Source: JAUSPI01 sp964650385 (lineage in GTDB: Bacteria; Desulfobacterota; Syntrophia; Syntrophales; JADFWA01). From it: a stretch of 15,287 nt of DNA. The position numbers and the translations under genes are program-made. The DNA lies in contig CAZYTP010000062.1 of the NCBI GenBank assembly GCA_964650385.1, forward strand, positions 1 to 15,287, given 5' to 3'. Under the pieces are notes generated by a model. The model was not told where the DNA came from. It ran no database searches and worked only from the letters and a program-made list of their open reading frames with translations. Shown piece by piece: positions 15,225 to 15,287 of this stretch; the first letter of the stretch is position 1, and every line of letters begins with the position of its first letter.

Positions 15225-15287
15225 GTCATTGCGAGGAGCGAAGCGACGTGGCAATCTATTTGTAATTACAGATAATTTGAGATTGCT
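15225..15287. repeat. MITE-like repeat, truncated by the window end
   Basis: GTCATTGCGAGGAGCGAAGC and the following bases to AATCT (15225-15257) form the left arm of a very widespread class of bacterial intergenic repeat. After 21 AT-rich bases, GAGATTGCT (15279-15287) begins the complementary right arm (AGATTGC pairs with GCAATCT), and the window ends there. A decayed member of the same class lies at 3054-3129. Confidence 0.75.

Noticed and set aside
14936..15229. Minus-strand 97-codon open frame
   Set aside because: It runs antisense across the attenuator terminator and the REP hairpin; its EAPRSKLRG segment is simply the repeat translated. It also has no ribosome-binding site.

Overview
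The window carries a nearly complete type VI secretion system (T6SS) operon on the minus strand. A separate regulatory leader for a tryptophan biosynthesis operon lies on the plus strand at the right edge. Base composition is moderate (mid-40s % GC by eye). The intergenic spaces are rich in short palindromic repeats of kinds common in environmental Deltaproteobacteria (Desulfobacterota). Together with the T6SS protein sequences this suggests an uncultivated member of that group; the assignment is inference, since no rRNA or marker gene is present.

Layout, in the direction of T6SS transcription (right to left): tssJ (outer-membrane lipoprotein), tssK (baseplate-membrane adaptor), tssL (DotU-like inner-membrane protein), tssM as two consecutive overlapping genes (NTPase half, then transmembrane/periplasmic half), tssA, tssB and tssC (sheath), hcp/tssD (inner tube), tssE, tssF and tssG (baseplate). 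This gives the membrane complex, the assembly cap protein, the sheath, the tube and most of the baseplate. The AAA+ sheath recycler TssH/ClpV, the spike VgrG/TssI, PAAR and any effector/immunity genes are not in the window. Genes are tightly spaced or overlapping except for gaps before tssA, before hcp, before tssE and before tssF. Each of those four gaps holds hairpins or decayed repeat elements; hcp is bracketed by a UUCG-capped hairpin upstream and a perfect 18-bp stem downstream.

Right flank (14506-15287): a candidate sigma-70 promoter and a 5'-UTR inverted repeat precede tssJ. Diverging on the plus strand is a compact transcription attenuator: a 26-codon leader peptide with three consecutive Trp codons, then mutually exclusive hairpins, then a perfect 14-bp intrinsic terminator with a U tract. 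This looks like a trpE-type leader, but no trp structural gene follows within the window. About 70 bp after the terminator, a REP-like repeat begins inside a well-placed ATG reading frame and supplies its stop codon. A second dispersed repeat then runs off the end.

Left flank (1-279): the last 26 codons of a possible plus-strand gene, then a degenerate inverted-repeat element that contains a partial copy, in opposite orientation, of the REP element found at the right end.
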